Of a stretch of 64,000 nt of DNA, positions 46,881 to 59,100 are shown one piece after another. This DNA is from Siniperca chuatsi. Lineage: Eukaryota > Chordata > Actinopteri > Centrarchiformes > Sinipercidae. Position 1 is the stretch's first letter; each line of letters begins with the position of its first letter. The notes beneath the pieces were generated by a model. That model was not told where the DNA came from. It searched no databases and saw nothing but the letters and a program-made list of their open reading frames with translations. The translations under genes were made by a program, and so were the position numbers. The DNA lies in the NCBI RefSeq assembly GCF_020085105.1, contig NC_058055.1, forward strand, positions 4,487,322 through 4,551,321. Reading direction: 5' to 3'.

Positions 46881-49800
46881 AAAAAAAAAATCTATGTAGG
46901 ACTACTTACTGTAGTCAAAGAATATGCAAATCAAATATGATAGAGACATAGCATGCATTACTAGAATAGTTGTTTTGTGCAACAGACTTGGAAACTGACC
47001 AAAAACTAACACAAGTAAGAAACAAAATTAAACCTGCAATTAATATCTTTCCTTCTGAACTATTACATCTCATCATATCTGGATTAGGAGTGTCATAGAT
47101 ATACAACTGGAGCAGCACAGACATGGGTAAGATGATAGCTAGCTAGTTGTAAATATTGCAACAGTGAACATAAACAAATTCAAATATCTGAAGATATATG
47201 AAATCTATCTGCAAACTCTAAAGATTTACTGTACCTCTTACTCTTGTGAGTCAGTAATGTATGGCAGAAAGACACAACACAATTATACACTTTTGATGCA
47301 TTAATAACAAATTCATAATTATTTGTATGTGTGATAAAATGTTCTGTATGTATGAATGTTTTTCCATTAGGCCCAAAGTGTATAACAATAGCTGTTAGAT
47401 AGATAGATATAATAACAAGCTCCAGAGAACAGGGGGAGTGTTACACCGGACATGCATCCGCTCCTTCTGTAACTTCCTGCTGCCCGATCCTCTTCCAAAC
47501 ACAGAGCGACTCCCAAGCAGGGGGAGGATGCACACAACACCAGCAAGAAGAGAAGGAGGCATTCATGGGAAAAAATGCAGCATTCAGTTCCCATACTCCC
47601 TTCACACCTCCGATTTATACATACTGAACTGACAGTTCTGATTTTTAATGGAAGAATTTAAAAAAAAGTTTCTATTATACTGAATATATCTGCAAAAGTT
47701 ACTGAACTAGCACATTTGCCTTAGGTGCTCCCTTTTGTTGTGGAGCGCTTGAATCTAACTCACACAGGCACAAGACAATGAGGGTACTGATAGAGTTACC
47801 AGGAAGAATCAGGCAGAAACTACAGCAGATCCTGTCTGCCTCTCTAGTGTCTCTACAGTGTTCACTGGCAACAAAACTCATACCATCTCAGCAGATTGAA
47901 TTAACATAACTGTATAAGTGCAGTTTCTCCTAGTATCACTTACTATGTTGCTACTAAGTTCACCACATTTGTGTCAGCAAGGTGCTTAGTCTGGCGAAGC
48001 CACTTCTCTGAAACAATCAGCCCAACAACAACCACAGCTGTATAATGTCTTCTGCGGCTCTCTTTTCTAAAGGCTGAGAAAATAACCCTGATGAAGTCAT
48101 CAGGCCTGAGACTTACTGAGCATTATGAACTGTGGGCATGCACCTTGAAAGATGAGGGCATAAAACAGGCAGGCAGGGTTTCATGAAAGACGCTTTTGAG
48201 TTGCATTCTGGAAATTGTAGGATCCAAGAAAATGTCATGACATTGCTAAACACTTTGACAACCAATGGGAAGTGAAGCCACAGCAGTGACTTACTGCATT
48301 CAAGATGGTTGCCAAAATAGAAATTGAAATACATTTGAGGGAAACTCCTTTTAAGCGTATGCTTTGGTTAATTCACGTCTCAGATCTGGGTTGCAGAGGT
48401 CCAATTACTGGGTGGGGGAGTGCTTTAAAAAAGGGCATTTCAAGCACTGAGACAACAACAAAGATAAGTAATTCACATTACTTGTCAGTGCCATCATTTG
48501 ACGCGCGCCCAAAATACAAAAAGGTCTAGGTGTAACACCGAATACCATGCATTTTTCATGACCCAGAACGTTTGTTTTGCCTTGTAGATCAGTTCAGTAG
48601 TGAAGTCACCATAAAACTGGATTTTTAAAGCATGTATACTGGTTTCTACATCAAGATACCACCATGGTTTGGCTGTATTTCATGTAAGCACAAACAATAC
48701 ATACATGTCCAAAAAAGACATTGTTTAGTTTATTTTATTGGAGGAGCTGAGAAAATACTAATGAAACTGTCTTAGGAAAACTATCATGTGTTTCTATACA
48801 ATCATAATCAGTAAGTAATGAGGGCTATAGCTTCATTATGGATCACTGGGTGGTAGGCATGCTCCAACTGGGCTACAGTTCCAGGCTTTAGGACCTGGAG
48901 GGGAGGATTCTTTTCCCACTGCCCCGGATACTATGGGTGGGACCAGCCTGGAAATAAGATTCCAGTGCAGAGATTTTCATGCTCTGAAAACCTGGCAACT
49001 CCTGCAACTGTCTCATATAATTCTGTTTCTACCCGTTAAATACAATAACTTCACATAGAGCATATCGGCGCTGGGATTTTTTAGCAAGCAGCTTGAGGAA
49101 AACCTTTAAAGAGCCTAATACGGTAAGATAAAAGTACTGGAATGAAGGGGGGGAGGGAGAGTATCCAGTGCAGTGTTCAACTGGTTGGAAATGCCCAGGC
49201 ATGTGAAAAGCCACAAAGAGTAGATCTGTGATATGCGGCTAAAGATTCCATTGTAGATTTAAGCTGTGTGGTTCATCCAAGTTGTTGGAAAGGTTTTTAA
49301 AAAGAAAGAATAAACGTAGAAGAAAATGTGAAAGTATATTGCACAAAATTAGAAATGAACGAGAGTTAATTTAGGGAGTTGGCTGCAACTTTTGACCTGA
49401 TTTCATCTGTGACATGGGACCTCTCTCTTCTCTTTGTCTACATATTACACTGCCAATTACATAATGTTTTCCAAAACACATTCATTTTACTGATGATATA
49501 TACATGCACAGTGTCTCTTGTGTTGTAAAACTGCACAAGAGAATTTCTTATCATTCATTCAAACTAAGTCTCATGTCTGCCTAGATTAACTATTCGTGGG
49601 TGACAGACTCAAAAGTAATGGCTTACAAAGGGCATAATGAGAGTGGTCTAAACATGATGAAACTGGTAAGGATGTACGAAAGGTTCTGAAGAACATGAAT
49701 AAAAATACATACAAACCAAAAATACCAATGTTAGTCACTGGGTCATTTAAAGAAACAGTACGGTTTTAAAATGTCAGATGCAGTGTTACTTTTCAAATGC

Positions 49801-50171
49801 TATTCAGATCACATCATCGGCATTTAATAAATGTATTCATCCTTATTTATTGCGTTCTAAACTTGCTAGTAACACTGAAAGAGGGTAATCATCAAGTACT
49901 AATTTAAAAATACTATTAAAGACACTGTTTAACATTTTTAAGGTGATCTCTTTCATTGAGGTCAGATATCGCTCCATCTTCCTCTGTGGGCCTCTCTGAG
50001 CCTGTAAAGACATGTCTAGCTAGACTGTGATTTCCTTAATGGATTTTGTTTAGAGGCCGATACTTGGAACAATTCATCTGTCAGTACACAAACTGATTTT
50101 TATAGTTCAAAAGATCTGAACTATAACTGTAACCGACCCTATGCACAAAACCTCTTCTGAAAGCACACACC

Positions 50172-50400
50172 CACTCTATATACGTGGACTGAAATGAAAA
50201 CCAACATTGGTTGTGTGTGTCAGCATGTGGTCACTTCTTCCACGCCACCACGAGGAACCAATCAGCATCAACCGGACCCATTCCTCTGTAGAGAATTTTT
50301 GAAATCTTTAATCTTTTGTTGCCAACACATGGAGAATTCAGACCTAGCTGGCCAATATTTTGGCTTAGATACATCCTGCAGCTGCCTACGTGGCTGTTAT
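50172..50400 (+). promoter_or_regulatory. serpinh1: Candidate serpinh1 TATA box and non-coding exon 1
   Basis: CTATATACG near 50175-50183 resembles a TATA box. A strong donor TAT/GTAAGT follows at 50401, and an acceptor TTCTCATAG at 50629 lies 24 bp before the serpinh1 ATG. This would give a short 5' UTR exon and a 229-bp intron. I did not find a convincing heat-shock element. Inferred only. Confidence 0.3.
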
Positions 50401-50653
50401 GTAAGTCTTGCCTTGAGGTCTACTGGAGACTGAGAGATCTAATTTGAATGGCTAAATATGCCACAAAATACTAAGGCTAATACTAAGACTTCCTAAGGTT
50501 GGAAAAGTGCGGTGAACAAGATATTTCAAACTGAAACCGAACACACCTCATCACGACCAGATTTTGTCTCTCTTCCGAGGTCAGTAGATTACATTCTTGA
50601 CTGATGTTTGTCTTCATATCTTCTCATAGGTTTTCTCTGATTAGAATTGCACC

Positions 50654-52931
50654 ATGTGGGTGACAAACCTGGTAGCTCTGGTCCTCCTGGCCACTTCAGC
50701 CTCAGCTGCCACCTCGGCTTCAGCAGACAAAGTCCTGAGTAACCACGCCAACATCCTGGCTGACAACAGCGCAAACTTGGCTGTCAGTCTCTACCAAAAC
50801 ATGGCTAAGGAAAAAAATGTAGAAAACATCCTCATTTCCCCTGTAGTAGTGGCCTCCTCTCTGGGTCTGGTGGCTCTCGGGGGCAAAGCCTCCACTGCCT
50901 CTCAGGTAAAAACCATTCTGAATGCAGCTAAAGTTAAAGATGAGCAGCTGCACTCTGGTCTGGCTGAGCTCCTGACTGAGGTGAGCAACCAAAAGACCCG
51001 CAATGTCACCTGGAAGATTAGCAACCGCCTGTATGGACCCAGCTCTGTCACCTTTGTGGATGATTTTGTCAAGAGCAGCAAAAAGCACTATAACTGTGAC
51101 CACTCCAAGATAAACTTCAGAGATAAGAAGAGTGCTTTGAACTCCATCAACGAGTGGGCGGCCAAGTCTACTGATGGCAAACTGCCTGAGGTCACCAAGG
51201 ATCTAGAAAAGACTGATGGGGCAATGATCATCAATGCTATGTTTTTCAAACGTGAGTCTGTATAAACCTGTATATGTGCAGTATATACCTTTAAATGCTC
51301 TCAAAATTAACTGACTTTCTTTTTTCACAGCTCACTGGGATGAGCAGTTCCATCACAAGATGGTGGACAACCGTGGATTCATGGTATCCCGTAGCTACAC
51401 TGTTTCAGTACAGATGATGCACCGCACAGGTACTTGGAATCAATCCTGTTAGTATGTTCAGAAAAAAACTGTGACATTTAAATGAATAGACTGACATTTT
51501 GGGAAATATGATCAAGTGTAAAAACAACAATTTGCCTCTTTTACGGTAGGTTACATACCGGACTATTTCTTGGTTCTGAGCAGTAACTTCCTGGCCTGTG
51601 TCTGAAATCACTCCTTATTTACAATATATTTACCCCTTGTCATTTTTTTGTGTGTCCGAATTTGTGTTCAAACACTCTTTTACACAAGCCCTAGACCATT
51701 GCGGGTTAAACATCAGTGTTCTTTTTACACATAAGTTTTTGTACACATTAAACAAACAAGATATAACATGTATTAGCGAGCTTTAAAGGTGCTGGTAGGC
51801 GGATTTTGTTACCTTTGGACAGAGCCAGGCTAGCTGTTTCCCCTGTTTACAGCCTTTATGCTAAGCTAAGCTAGGCTAACCAGCTGCTGTCTGTAGCTGT
51901 ATAATAACGCACAGTCATGAGTGGGGTATCAATCTTGTCGTCTAACTCTCTACAAGAAACTGAATTAGAGTATTTCCCAAAATGTTGAACTATTACTTAA
52001 AGATTACTGCACATGTTGCCCATAGAAACAAGAGCAACAAGAGCTCCTTCATAACTGCTTTACATGCATACTTATTCGTGCCCTGTGTTGGTTTCATGTA
52101 GGTGTATATGCAATACTAAATAGTATCTGTAACACAGCAATACAATACCTGCTGTATAGGACAAGGAGAAACCTCTTGTTCCGTTTTTTTTTATAAAACA
52201 GAAAAAGTTCACAGCATAAAGCTTAAGAGGTTCCCTAAAATGCATTGTAAGTAGAGATTGCTAATATTTGTAATACATTTAATGCGTTTCCTCAGGTCTC
52301 CATGGCTTCTATGATGACAAAACCAATAAGTTGTCCATCCTGAGCATGCCTCTGGCTCATAAGAAGTCCACTGTGGTGTTCATCATGCCCTACCATGTGG
52401 AACCTCTGGAGAGACTGGAGAAGATGCTGACCAAGAAGCAGCTGGACACATGGATGGGCAAGCTGCAACAGACAGCAGTAGCTGTGTCTCTGCCCAAAGT
52501 CAGCATGGAAGTCAGTCACAACCTGCAGGTAAAGGATGCAAGAGACTAGAAATGACAACACCTCAGTCTGAACTTCTGCCTCAACCCCTTTCACATAATC
52601 TGAACCGTATTTTTCTGCTCCCATTTAGAAACACCTCGGGGAGTTGGGCCTCACAGAAGCTGTGGACAAATCCAAAGCTGACTTGTCCAACATTTCTGGG
52701 AAGAAGGACCTCTACTTGTCCAGTGTGTTTCACGCCTCTGCAATGGAATGGGACACTGATGGAAATGAAATTGACACCAGCATCTTCGGCACTGACAAGC
52801 TGAAAAACCCTAAACTGTTCTACGCTGACCATCCTTTCATCTTCCTAGTGAAGGACCAGAAGACAAACTCCATCCTGTTCATTGGCAGGATGGTCCGGCC
52901 AAAGGGTGAAAAGATGAGAGATGAATTGTAA
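50654..52931 (+). CDS. serpinh1: Serpin H1 / HSP47 collagen-specific chaperone
   Basis: A non-inhibitory serpin of the ER lumen that binds and stabilises procollagen triple helices. The exons are 50654-51251, 51331-51429, 52296-52528 and 52629-52931, with GT-AG borders in phase, 410 aa. A signal peptide ([18 protein letters not shown]) starts the protein, and RDEL at residues 407-410 is the KDEL-receptor retrieval signal. Serpin-fold blocks seen include [48 protein letters not shown] and [20 protein letters not shown]. Collagen-contact elements of the family are present: MMHRTG, and [12 protein letters not shown] following the reactive-loop region. N-glycosylation sequons occur at N117 and N329. 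An [10 protein letters not shown] duplication lengthens the mature N-terminus slightly relative to the length I recall for zebrafish (about 404). The neighbour is gdpd5, divergent, as in mammals. The a/b paralogue is not determined. Confidence 0.97.
51545..51955. repeat. MITE-like repeat in serpinh1 intron
   Basis: Shares CCGGACTATTTCTTGG, AGGTGCTGGTAGGCGGATT, CAGAGCCAGGCTAGCTGTTT and GGTATCAATCTTGTCGTCTA with copies at 10018-10480 and 28682-28938. It makes up about half of the intron 51430-52295. Confidence 0.7.
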
Positions 52932-53676
52932 CTACGTGTTGACCTGAGTGTGTAAGTTAAATGCCTGACTGCGTGTGAGTGTAATTTTTTTTTGCAATAT
53001 GCTGAGAGAAGTAGGAGATTAACGTTTGATATTGCACAAGTGCATTCCTTTATGTCACATGCCAACAGCATTCCACAATACATGACTGAAGAGATGTTTG
53101 TCCTGTGTTTTAGTCAGCAAAGCATTGTGCACACCCTTCATTTTTATCTTGAAGAATATTTGATATCATTATGTGGCTTTTTTTATTATGCATCGGCAGA
53201 TCACATTATGGACTGAAGACTTACATTAAGTATGATTTCCCTGATTAATGCCTAAAATGTAAATGCACAGTTTACTTTAATGGAGGAGGAGAATACCTGT
53301 GAAACATTATCATTAGCATATGCCAGCACAAAAACTGTTTCTGTTGTCAAGTCTTGACAGTCTTTGTAAAAGGTGTTCAACAATCTTACAAACTTACTTA
53401 ACTGAACAAAATATGTCTTAGTCTGTCAAGCATGGCTGCTTTTAATTTGTTAAGTCCATGGATCATCACAGTTTTGTCCATCCTTTGCACTGCTTTTCAC
53501 CGCAAACATTTTTTTAAAACGAAGAGGCTACATTACTGAGGCAAATTCCCTGAATACACTGGTCTACACTGGCAAACAACCAAATTATGGCTGATTTAAT
53601 AACAATGTGTGCACACATGGTTTGACAATTTCAAAATATGAATGGTTTTAGACTGTTACAAATGTCCTGTTTTTGC

Positions 53677-53682
53677 AATAAA
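53677..53682 (+). terminator. serpinh1: serpinh1 polyadenylation signal
   Basis: AATAAA followed within 15 bp by GTGTGT and an A run, about 745 bp after the stop codon. It is the first well-placed hexamer in the 3' UTR. Confidence 0.7.
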
Positions 53683-53699
53683 AGTGTGTAAAAAAAAAA

Positions 53700-56080
53700 G
53701 TGTCATGTTAATTTTAGATCTGGTGTACCAGAATGTCTGTTGGAAATGGCAGATTAGCCTTGGGCATGTCTGTTGAAGTCAGGCCTCGCGTAGGATTTTC
53801 CAGCTGAATAATGAAAAAATTCCAGTGAGCGTAATTGTCCAACCTCCTGGGCAGCTCTACTTCAGCAAAGAATGTTAGAGTTGCAATGGTATACACTACA
53901 TGGTAAACATAGCTTCTTAAATATTAATGTATGTAAATATTTAGACCTCAGCTAAATATTTGGGTACATCCAGATGGGTTCTGCAGCTGCTCCAATGAGC
54001 AAAGCACTTGCTAAAGCCACATTATCAACCTACCACCTGAGTGTATGCATTAGGCTGACAATGAACATCTACAAAAACAGTCAATAACTAGCAAATGATT
54101 AATTATTTAATGTAAAAAAAAAATAATAGAATAATAGAATTTAATTGGTTAAGGAGAAGATTAAATAGGAGATAATCTTGAGAGTATTTTGTATTGTCAT
54201 TGTTTCAGCGTATTCTGAAACCTTTTTTGTGTGTGTCACACCACCTAGAGGATTTACAACAGAACAGTGATTGGCATACATTACATACATGTATCATACT
54301 GTTTTTATATTTGCTTTCTTTGGCTGTGTGAGAATAATGCATACAATCATGCTGCAGTTCTTGGAAAATTTGGAGAATTGTTTAAAGAATGTGCAATCGA
54401 AATAGTTATACTGTACTTAATTATAAGGAAATTTAGGAGATCCTAAAAAAAGTGCTTTTTTCCCTAGAAATGATGTTGTTAACATTATGGTGTCACCATC
54501 TAAAACCTGACTACAGAGCATTTACTTGAACAGCATTACAACTTACTTGAAGAAAGACTGATACAGTAGGAGCTGAAGATGTTAAATGCTCTTTAATGAT
54601 GCCGCAGCCTACTGTAGAGATAGAGGAGCTGCTTATGTGGTGTGATGCAGGCCTACACAGTCTTGTACCGAACCTCCTTAAAACCAAGAAGATGAGAAAA
54701 GTAGACAGCGAAAACAGGGCGTTCAGTCAAGAATGCACAGACTCTACATGTTCATTCTTCCCACACTTTATTTAATTTTTCTAAAATCAAGCACATTTTT
54801 CAAACACTCTCTTATGTAATATTTTATTTTTACATGCAGCTCTTATTTTACTTGAAATTAGAAAATAACATTTATTTATTATTAGAGTTGTTATTATTTA
54901 TAATCCCTCCAGTTTAATGTGACAATAAATATTGCTGAGATATTATTGAATGACAGTCACTTGTTGACTAGGCCTATACAGACATACAACTACTAGGCTA
55001 CTGAATCATAACGCATAACGCGTTAGACGTTAAGACGTTCTGGACCTCTAGAATTTTAATTGAATCCCACTGGTTTAGTAGACAGGGCAATTGCTAACAT
55101 TTCAGGTAACTGTACATTGTGTAGGCCAACTGTTCTTAATACACTACATTACTATTAGCTAGCTAGCTAAACAGCATGAAAACATTAAAGCAAATAAAAC
55201 TAGAAATACAAGCAGAATATTGAGTGTATCAAATTAAAATGATCATCAAGGTCAGTCATTGTTCTTCTGGTAAATGTTCAGGGAGAGGGAGAGGCATGCT
55301 GAAAGCAGTGGACAGACAGGAACATCCTCTGGAGATACAGATGATCGGGGGAGAAATTGGAACTATAATGCAATGTAGTAAAGCGCACAGACTGTTAAGT
55401 ATCTCGGAGAAATCACAGACTATTCCTTTAAATGTGAATTCAAATGGTCAATGTAGTCCTCAAAACTATGTTCTAAATGTGCGATTTTTCATATATAAAT
55501 ATCATAGAATTGTGGGAAATGCACTTTCTGGGGGAGGGCTCTCATTTGGACCCCCCCCCCCCATGTCTATACCATGGCTGCCATTGCATTATCTTGTCTG
55601 TATTGTATCCTGTGTTCTTCTTTTGTCTCAGCTGCATGACACATTTCTGTCATATTATTGCTGCTGAACTGAAACCTGTTTTATTTGTTGGTTGCTATGG
55701 GTTGCTGTATACTGTAATGTACACAGGAAAAGAACCATTAAGGTTTTCTTGCACTAATAATAATCATATTGAATGTCACCAGTGGACACATATCGGCTAT
55801 CTAAACATTGAAGTGTAACTCAAATAAAACATAAAAGGCTTTTTCAAATGGCATACATTTTAATGGCATTCTGGATTCTTAACACAATTAGTAGGCTATG
55901 TAAGGTTAATTTTAGGTTAAAACTGAGTTTAGGTTGGCCTATCAATTAATAACACTTACATTTGTTGCATAGACTGCACTTAGAATGATACAAGTCTGAT
56001 ATGTAGCTAAACAAAACGTTTTCTTTGCTTGGCGCTAACACTGTGTTTATGTGTAATTTACTGTGACAGCAGTTGAACTG
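53700..56080. other. Intergenic between serpinh1 and acer3
   Basis: AT-rich sequence with a poly(C) run at about 55551-55562. Open frames of 113 and 147 aa near 55224-55818 overlap each other in different frames, have no recognisable domain and are not credible genes. Confidence 0.5.
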
Positions 56081-56084
56081 GACT

Positions 56085-56182
56085 GTGTCTTCCGTCGCTC
56101 GTGAGGAGGAGGGCTCGAGGAGTGCGCGTGCTGTGATGGGACTACAAATCCGTTAGTACCCACAGTCTCCTCCTCTTCCATC
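56085..56182 (+). promoter_or_regulatory. acer3: acer3 CpG-rich 5' region with ZNF143-like site
   Basis: A locally CpG-rich stretch (CCGTCGCTCGTGAGGAGGAG, GAGTGCGCGTGC) without a TATA box lies directly upstream of the acer3 ATG. GGGACTACAAATCC at 56138-56151 resembles the Staf/ZNF143 core ACTACAANTCCC. This is a typical housekeeping-promoter layout. Function is inferred. Confidence 0.35.
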
Positions 56183-59100
56183 ATGGCTCCCTCGGCAGAC
56201 AGGCAAGGATACTGGGGGCGGCCAACCTCTACACTGGACTGGTGTGAAGAAAATTATGTCGTTTCTTTTTACATCGCGGAATTTTGTAAGTAAATATGAG
56301 TGTATCATTTATACTAAAACGTGATTTTTGTGGTTCATTTTAGGAGACTTGGGAAGGACAGACGTAGTGTGTAGGCTACGCACAGTCGCCCAGGCTGACA
56401 AACGTAAACATGAAGTAGGAGCAGCGAGCAATTAACAATAATTTGGTGGATTTATGTTATCTTGTTAGCTCGGCTGATGTGAATTTTCAGTGACCTAGTA
56501 TAAGCTCATATGGCATTTGACCAACTAGAGCTTTAATGAGGAAAAGGAAAAGCTGTCCGCCGCGGAGATATACTCAACCTGTTCTGTGTCGAGCTGTTTT
56601 GCATATAGCGTTAGCTTTACTGTCGGTTATTATTCCGCCGAGTGTCAGCTAACTTTATCATAGACCCAACGCAGATTAACATTATTCCACATTACCGCTA
56701 ATTTGCATTTCAACTGGACTCTGGAACGTGGTCTTGAATGTCTTGCACTTTACAAGGTGCATAGTCATTCACAGGCACCACCTGAAACATGATAGAACAT
56801 TTCCTCCATACTATCAGGGCGCCTCATTGCTTTGTCAAATGATAAAAACTGGTTCCTCTGGAACCATTAACGTTATCTTAGATTTAAACATTGTTTGTGT
56901 CAAACTGTTCAAAAAGCTTCTATATCAGCGTTACTTAATGCAGAAATTACATATGGTAGAGGCTTCAGCTTTTGCTAACATGCAGTGATCCATGCTTTCC
57001 TTCCAAAACGTATAGCCAAACTACATAATATTTTTAAGCTACTCATTATTGTGCAGGCAATTTTAAGCTCTTGGAAGTGAACGAAGCTCTAAAAATGGTT
57101 CTTCAGTCCTCAAGCCAAGTGGGTCAGCGTTTAACACAGTAAACACTTCATTTTATTGTCCTATGAAGTCCTACTCTAAGCCACTAATTGTGGAGTACAT
57201 GTTATAGGCATGCTGTATTCATTTATTCCCTTGAAACATTTCTAAACGTTGCTAGGCCTACTTGTGTAAATGCAGCATATCAAGGATACTGACAGTTGAA
57301 GCTTTGTTTGCAGAAATGACACACGCTGACCTAGCTAGATAATTGTTGTCAGCCGCAGAAGGGTTGTTTAGCATTTAAATGTCGATTCAGGTTACAATGG
57401 CTGGAATGGGGCATTGTTCAAATGGAAAAGAGACACTGGCATGATTTTAATCCTCATTTGATGTGTGCTTTTGTGCATTATCTCTCTTTTTAAAACATCA
57501 TCACATGGTGACAGTAGAAGGTAGAAGGCAGACAGAGGGAGGTCATAATGAGTCTCTCACATAGGGGACAGGTGTCTCATCACATTCAGGTGTTTGCAGT
57601 TGTCATTGAAATGTGAAAAACAAAACACTCCCAAAGTCCACACATTTTAAAATGGTCACTCTGAGGACTCATGAAAGCGCCTTGGCTTTTATCTGACACC
57701 TGCAGATAAAGAGAAAGTGTCATGTTGGTTATGAAAATACTAGTAAGCAGCAGTGTTAGTTTTCAAACTGCTTACCATCCTGGTAAGGCTGATTATTTCC
57801 ACTGAGTTTGTACATCGCCACACCCAGAAAGAGCAACTTTAGGATCAGTGTTGAGCTCTGTTTTATCAGGTTCCTTGTGGGCCTGATAATGTACTGGGCT
57901 GGCAAGTACACAGCAATGGGCTAGGGTAGGGAGCTTTACATACACAATGTCGATCGTCTTGATTAATTGATTAATTGCTTGTTCTATAAAACATTAGAAA
58001 ACTGTGAACAATGCCCATCACAATATCCTAGAGCCCAAGGTGACTTCATCAAATGACTTGTTATGTCCACCCAACAGTCCAAAACCCAATAATGTTCAAT
58101 TTACTATAATGTAAGACCAAGCAAACAGCTAATTTGCACATTTGAGAATCTGGAACTAGCACATTTTTGGCAGTTTTGCTTGAAAAATGACTGAAATGAT
58201 TAGTCGATTATCAAAATAGTTGCTGATTAATTTTGTGTCAATCATTGAATCAATTAATCGACTTACCGTCGCAGTTCTGAAACAATAGAAAAGTGGGATT
58301 GATGTCCATCCATCATTTACTGTCTGCCCATTTATCCTTTACCTGTATGTGTAATAACAACCCCAAAAACTGCTTGCTATATTACCTGTGCTATATAGTT
58401 AAAGTGACAAATGCACAGTAATTAAAGTATTTAAGTGCTGTGAATTTCTGTGTAATATTCGAGTAATACAATAGAAAATTCACGTATGGTGGCAGCAAAC
58501 ATAGTAGCAGAAGTGTGTGCATGAACTCCTAGTGCAGTGATCAGGTTTCTGCAGTAAGACACCATTCATGCTGTTGTTCATCTGTTGTTCATAATATGTA
58601 ACCCAGTCTCACTGCTATCATGTCACCCAATCACAGAGGCATTCGGAGGTGTTCAAATATGTGATCTGGTCATGTCATCTGGCTATAATTTGTTCTCTGT
58701 TGTCTTTTTTTAACAGGGAACACTGTCAGCAACCTGATTATGATTCTTCCTCCCATTTGTGGGGCCGTCCAAACGTTTCGTGATGGCCTTGAGTTTCGCT
58801 ACGTCTGCTCTTTCCTCGGCCTGGCAGGTTAGTCTGTTGAAACCATAAATGACCTGGCTCTACAGTACATTAGTGGCAATACTGAAGCAAACACAGATCT
58901 TGTCGTATTAACAACAGCCTTTCCAGATGTACAGTATTTACTGCTGATGCACATACGTGACAATGTCCTGACTTTCAGTTTTAATGTTTTGTGGGGTTGT
59001 ATGTGCGTCACCCAGCTGTTGGTGTTGGATCCTGGTGCTTCCACATGACGCTGCTATATGAGATGCAGGTGGGCTACAGTGTTACATGGAAATCTCATTA

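Larger units (their letters stand above)
42900..50170. other. Intergenic between gdpd5 and serpinh1
   Basis: Divergent promoters presumably lie at its two ends. Apart from repeats at 44394-44745 and 46685-46880 I recognise no coding exon. Open frames up to about 108 aa here have no domain or splice support. Confidence 0.5.

Noticed and set aside
50720-51103. 127-aa minus-strand open frame
   Set aside because: Antisense shadow of serpinh1 coding exon 1.
55224-55818. Two overlapping plus-strand open frames of 147 and 113 aa
   Set aside because: Different frames of the same AT-rich intergenic DNA with a poly(C) run. No domains and no splice context.
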